A stretch of DNA of 64,000 nt. It comes from Phycisphaerae bacterium. GTDB taxonomy: Bacteria > Planctomycetota > Phycisphaerae > UBA1845. The position numbers and the translations under genes were made by a program. The stretch spans positions 1 through 64,000 of the forward strand of contig JANQQK010000017.1 of the NCBI GenBank assembly GCA_028289375.1, given 5' to 3'. Under the pieces are notes generated by a model that worked only from the letters and a program-made list of their open reading frames with translations, made no database searches and was not told the DNA's origin. This document shows positions 61,245 through 64,000 of this stretch, piece after piece; the first letter of the stretch is position 1, and each line of letters opens with the position of its first letter.

Positions 61245-62303
61245 ATGCGAAGTGAAACCAACATGCCAAACCATCCGCTGCGTTGCACCCTCATGCTCCT
61301 CCTGCTCACGTCAGCAGCATTGGTTGGCTGCGAGTCGACGCCCAACCCCGTCTTCACCTTCGCCCCCGCCGAACAGGACATCCTCGTGGCCGACTGGACC
61401 TTCGACGGCGTGAGCGGTGTCCACATCGTCACCGAGAACTTCGACATCTACACAACCACCCTCGACCAGGGACTCGAAGACTACCTGCCCGGATTCCTCG
61501 AAGCCACGCTCGAATACTACAAGTCCATCATTCCCCCGCCGGACAACCCAGAGTATCCGGTTGAACGGCTGCAGACGTACCTCTTCGACAGCCGCAAGGA
61601 TTGGGAAACCTTCAGTCGCCGCCGCCATCCAAGCGAGTTTGAACTGTTTCAGAAAATCAGCAACGGCGGATACTCGCAAGGCGCCGACAGCGTCTGTTAC
61701 GACATCGGTCGTTCGGCCACACTCAGCCTGCTCGCCCACGAAGGCATGCATCAATACCTCGCGACGCATTTCGACACCACGGTTCCGGCCTGGGTGAATG
61801 AAGGCTTGGCTTCCTATTGCGAATGCGTCGATTTCTCCAGGGACGAACCGCAATTCACGCCGGGGCGCAACACATTTCGTATCAACCACCTGCGTGGGGC
61901 GATCAAACAAGGCCCGACCTACACGCTCAATGAACTGCTCGCCACCAACGCAGGTCGCGTGATCGACACCGACGACGGTCAGCGCACCACGAGCTACTAC
62001 GCGCATGTCTGGGGTCTGGTCCTGTTCCTGCGGCATGGCGCCAATGGAAAATATGCATCTTCGTTTGAAGATCTTCTCGACGGCATCGTCAAGGGCGACC
62101 TGCGCATCCGGATGCAATCCGCCAAAGTCACCGCCGATACGCCCTCTGCCGTTTCCGACGGTGAAGCAGCCTTTCGTGCCTACATCACCACCGACCTCGC
62201 CAGCTTCGAGATCGAGTATCGCGATTTTCTCTACGATCTCTGCTACCCGCGCGATCCGGTCAGAATCGACATCGGCTGGCAGGATCGTCTGATGCTCGAA
62301 TGA
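61245..62303 (+). CDS. Lipoprotein metallopeptidase (HExxH, DUF1570-like)
   Basis: This 352-aa lipoprotein has a signal peptide with lipobox LVGC (Cys29). A zinc-binding HEGMH lies at 165-169 and a downstream NEGLASY at 185-191 whose Glu186 would be the third ligand, as in gluzincins. The pattern resembles DUF1570-type proteins, with a preceding segment YLFDSRKDWETF and a catalytic region TLSLLAHEGMHQYLATHF. The natural substrate is unknown. GGAAGA four bases before ATG 61245 supports this start. It shares its promoter region with the divergent S8 protease gene, and converges with queA 17 bp away. Confidence 0.8.
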   Translation: MRSETNMPNHPLRCTLMLLLLTSAALVGCESTPNPVFTFAPAEQDILVADWTFDGVSGVHIVTENFDIYTTTLDQGLEDYLPGFLEATLEYYKSIIPPPDNPEYPVERLQTYLFDSRKDWETFSRRRHPSEFELFQKISNGGYSQGADSVCYDIGRSATLSLLAHEGMHQYLATHFDTTVPAWVNEGLASYCECVDFSRDEPQFTPGRNTFRINHLRGAIKQGPTYTLNELLATNAGRVIDTDDGQRTTSYYAHVWGLVLFLRHGANGKYASSFEDLLDGIVKGDLRIRMQSAKVTADTPSAVSDGEAAFRAYITTDLASFEIEYRDFLYDLCYPRDPVRIDIGWQDRLMLE

Positions 62304-62319
62304 TCGGCCACGCCAAGGG

Positions 62320-63375
62320 TTACGCCAAGAACATCGCATCGCCATAACTGAAGAATCGATATCGCTCGGCGACCGCATGCGCGTACGCACGACGGGTCAA
62401 TTCCACGCCCGCAAAGGCCATCACCAAGGCAAGAAGCGTGCTCCGCGGAAGATGGAAGTTTGTAATCAGCGCGTCGACGATCTTGTAGTCATACGGCGGC
62501 GTGATGAATAAGTCGGTCATGCCGGTGGTATCGTGGCCGCCACCCCACGTTTCAAGAACGCGCACCGACGTCGTACCGACAGCCACCACCCTGCCGCCAC
62601 GCGCACGCGTCGCCTCGATCTGGGCGATGGTGTCAGCCGGCATCTCGAACCACTCCTGATGCATGTCGTGGTCGGCGAGATCATCGACCTTGATCGGCGC
62701 GAACGTACCGACACCGACATGCAGCGTGACAAACGCACGCATGACACCGTTCTGGTCCAAGGCGTCCAGCAGTGCCCGGGTGAAATGCAGGCCCGCCGTC
62801 GGGGCTGCGACGGCACCGGGTTTGTCCGCGTAGACGGTCTGGTAGCGTTCCCGATCTGCTGCGTCTGCGTCGGGGGCGACATCCTTGCGACGGATGTAGG
62901 GTGGCAGCGGCGTGAGACCGACACGGTTCAGCACGGTGGGCGTATCGTCATCCGACAACAGCGTCGCGGTCCAGTGACCGTCGCCGGCGTATTTGGTCAG
63001 ACGGACGCGGTCGTCACCGTTGTCGGCGAGCGAGAGCTCCTCGCCCACTTTCAACCGTCCCGAGCCGGTGAGCATGAGCTGCCATACGCCCGGCGTGGAT
63101 TCGGCGATGAACAATCCCGACAGTCGCCCGCCGGTGGCACGGCGTACGTTGATTTTTGCAGGCACCACTTTGGTGTTGTTGAGAATCAGGAGATCGCCGC
63201 GACGCAGTTCATGCTCAATCGCCGGAAATCGTTCATCGCGAAACGCACCGGCCTGCCGGTCCACGATCAGCAAACGCGATTCGTCCCGCTTGGCCAGCGG
63301 CTGCTGTGCGATCAGATCCTCGGGCAGGTGGTAGTCGAGTTCCGTGATCGGGAATGCGTTTGTAGGGTTGGCCAC
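62320..63375 (-). CDS. queA: S-adenosylmethionine:tRNA ribosyltransferase-isomerase
   Basis: QueA moves the ribosyl group of SAM to 7-aminomethyl-deazaguanine on tRNA, a step in queuosine synthesis. The 351-aa protein has the family landmarks YHLPEDLIAQQPL (15-27), NNTKVVPAKI, LPPYIRR, GAVAAPTAGLHF, and ITNFHLPRSTLLALVMAF. Length matches the family. A GTG start at 63375 is taken; a GAAGAG lies just upstream. Queuosine biosynthesis partners (tgt, queF, queG) are not in the window. It converges with the plus-strand metallopeptidase gene. Confidence 0.94.
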   Translation of the reverse strand: MANPTNAFPITELDYHLPEDLIAQQPLAKRDESRLLIVDRQAGAFRDERFPAIEHELRRGDLLILNNTKVVPAKINVRRATGGRLSGLFIAESTPGVWQLMLTGSGRLKVGEELSLADNGDDRVRLTKYAGDGHWTATLLSDDDTPTVLNRVGLTPLPPYIRRKDVAPDADAADRERYQTVYADKPGAVAAPTAGLHFTRALLDALDQNGVMRAFVTLHVGVGTFAPIKVDDLADHDMHQEWFEMPADTIAQIEATRARGGRVVAVGTTSVRVLETWGGGHDTTGMTDLFITPPYDYKIVDALITNFHLPRSTLLALVMAFAGVELTRRAYAHAVAERYRFFSYGDAMFLA

Positions 63376-63584
63376 CTCTTCGGGTCCCTGATGATGTACT
63401 GCGGCAACGTGCGTGGTGTCAGATCAACAATGGTCCGATAGCCTCGCCGGACCAGCACCCATCCTATCCGCCCATAACCGTCCATCAATCAACGCCTTGC
63501 AGATCGCTTTGCTGGCACGTCCGATTGCGGCACGCGACGTGCAGTTTTCGGGCTTGGAGGATCCTGGGGGAAGGAAGCTGTGGA

Positions 63585-63947
63585 TTGAAGATTCGGGCGG
63601 TGATTTCGGGCAGTCTGCTGCTTGAACGGCAACTGCGTTATTTGCGGACGTTGCGGTTCGGACGATTGGGGACCGCGCGGTCCTTGCTGTTGGATCGTAT
63701 CCAGCAGCGCAAGGCGCAACCCATGCCACCGTCCGAAAGTAAGCCGTCTCAGCCGATCATCGTCGAGCACACCTGTGCCGAGTCCTGCGCGCCGCCACCA
63801 CGCCCCATCGAGACCGGGTCCGGACAACCGATCGACCGCGATTGGCCTTCGGATTGGAAGGACACAGAAACGGAAACACGGGTTGATCGGGGTGGTCCAC
63901 CGCGCGTACCATTGGACGTGGGGCGCATCATCGATGTGTGGTGGTGA
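63585..63947 (+). CDS. Hypothetical protein, low confidence
   Basis: This is a 120-codon frame with a TTG start after GGAAGC. The N-terminus has a basic amphipathic Leu/Arg-rich stretch (LLERQLRYLRTLRFGRLG), followed by a Pro/Ser-rich segment and a C-terminal IDVWW. Codon use is mostly G/C-ending and its stop overlaps the start of the next in-frame signal at 63941 (GTGA). A frame to 63525 is also open. No family was recognised and the opposite strand is also partly open, so it may not be a gene. Confidence 0.4.
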   Translation: MKIRAVISGSLLLERQLRYLRTLRFGRLGTARSLLLDRIQQRKAQPMPPSESKPSQPIIVEHTCAESCAPPPRPIETGSGQPIDRDWPSDWKDTETETRVDRGGPPRVPLDVGRIIDVWW

Positions 63948-64000
63948 CACTTCCTGTCGAGCCGATCAAGTACGTGGTGGTCCGGGAGGCTGACGGTATG
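63941..64000 (+). CDS. Possible start of a gene running off the right edge
   Basis: Twenty codons from a GTG at 63941 to the edge have no stop (VVTLPVEPIKYVVVREADG...). The GTG overlaps the stop of the upstream frame (GTGGTGA), consistent with translational coupling. Too short to identify; a different start (63938 or 63944) is equally possible. Confidence 0.3.
   Translation, partial: MVTLPVEPIKYVVVREADGM

Noticed and set aside
1..64000. CRISPR arrays, transposases, integrases and prophage genes
   Set aside because: None seen: no regularly spaced direct repeats and no recognisable mobile-element proteins on either strand.

Overview
The window looks like a high-GC, Gram-negative chromosome segment from a planctomycete-like bacterium, possibly Phycisphaerae. 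The grounds are an outer-membrane toolkit (BamA, Skp/OmpH, LpxA, a fused LpxC-FabZ), a secreted protein ending in dockerin-like Asp-rich repeats, and several lipoproteins with extracellular-protease folds. The taxonomic call is inference from gene content; no rRNA is present. Nearly everything is on the minus strand, so transcription mostly runs right to left.

Region 1 (1-5.9 kb) holds a truncated exported protein, a coupled polysaccharide deacetylase/methyltransferase pair, a small plus-strand lipoprotein, a Cys-rich six-repeat dockerin-like secreted protein and a Gfo/Idh oxidoreductase. Region 2 (4.9-18.1 kb) is a long co-directional housekeeping and envelope run, in transcription order tRNA-Gln(TTG), glmU-like, prs, rplY, pth, rpsF, ssb, rplI, dnaB, bamA, skp, lpxC-fabZ, lpxA and the Gfo/Idh gene. 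Together these supply nucleotide sugar and PRPP, translation and replication factors, lipid A initiation and outer-membrane protein assembly. rpsR is missing between ssb and rplI, and the GlmU-like protein lacks most of the acetyltransferase half.

Region 3 (18.4-51.2 kb) is a complete type VI secretion system (T6SS) on one strand. It contains a coiled-coil protein, TssJ-like lipoprotein, TssK, TssL, TssM, TagF, TssA, TssB, TssC, Hcp, TssE, TssF, TssG, ClpV and VgrG. These are followed by a payload module: a DUF4123 adaptor, a 127-aa helper-like protein, a 1458-aa multi-domain protein, a 285-aa unknown, a PAAR protein with a Pro/Glu-rich leader and a 96-aa unknown. The last gene is a second, naturally fused TssB-TssC sheath-like protein. 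Divergently transcribed from the head of the cluster is a 1945-aa membrane-spanning pseudokinase (51.3-57.1 kb) that may be the regulator partnering TagF, since no canonical PpkA, PppA or Fha protein is visible.

Region 4 (57.1-64 kb) holds a CBS-pair protein, thioredoxin reductase, a subtilisin-family lipoprotein, a divergent HExxH metallopeptidase lipoprotein, QueA, and two poorly supported reading frames at the right edge. The most unusual points are the fused TssBC paralogue next to a canonical TssB/TssC pair, the giant candidate cargo protein and the giant pseudokinase.
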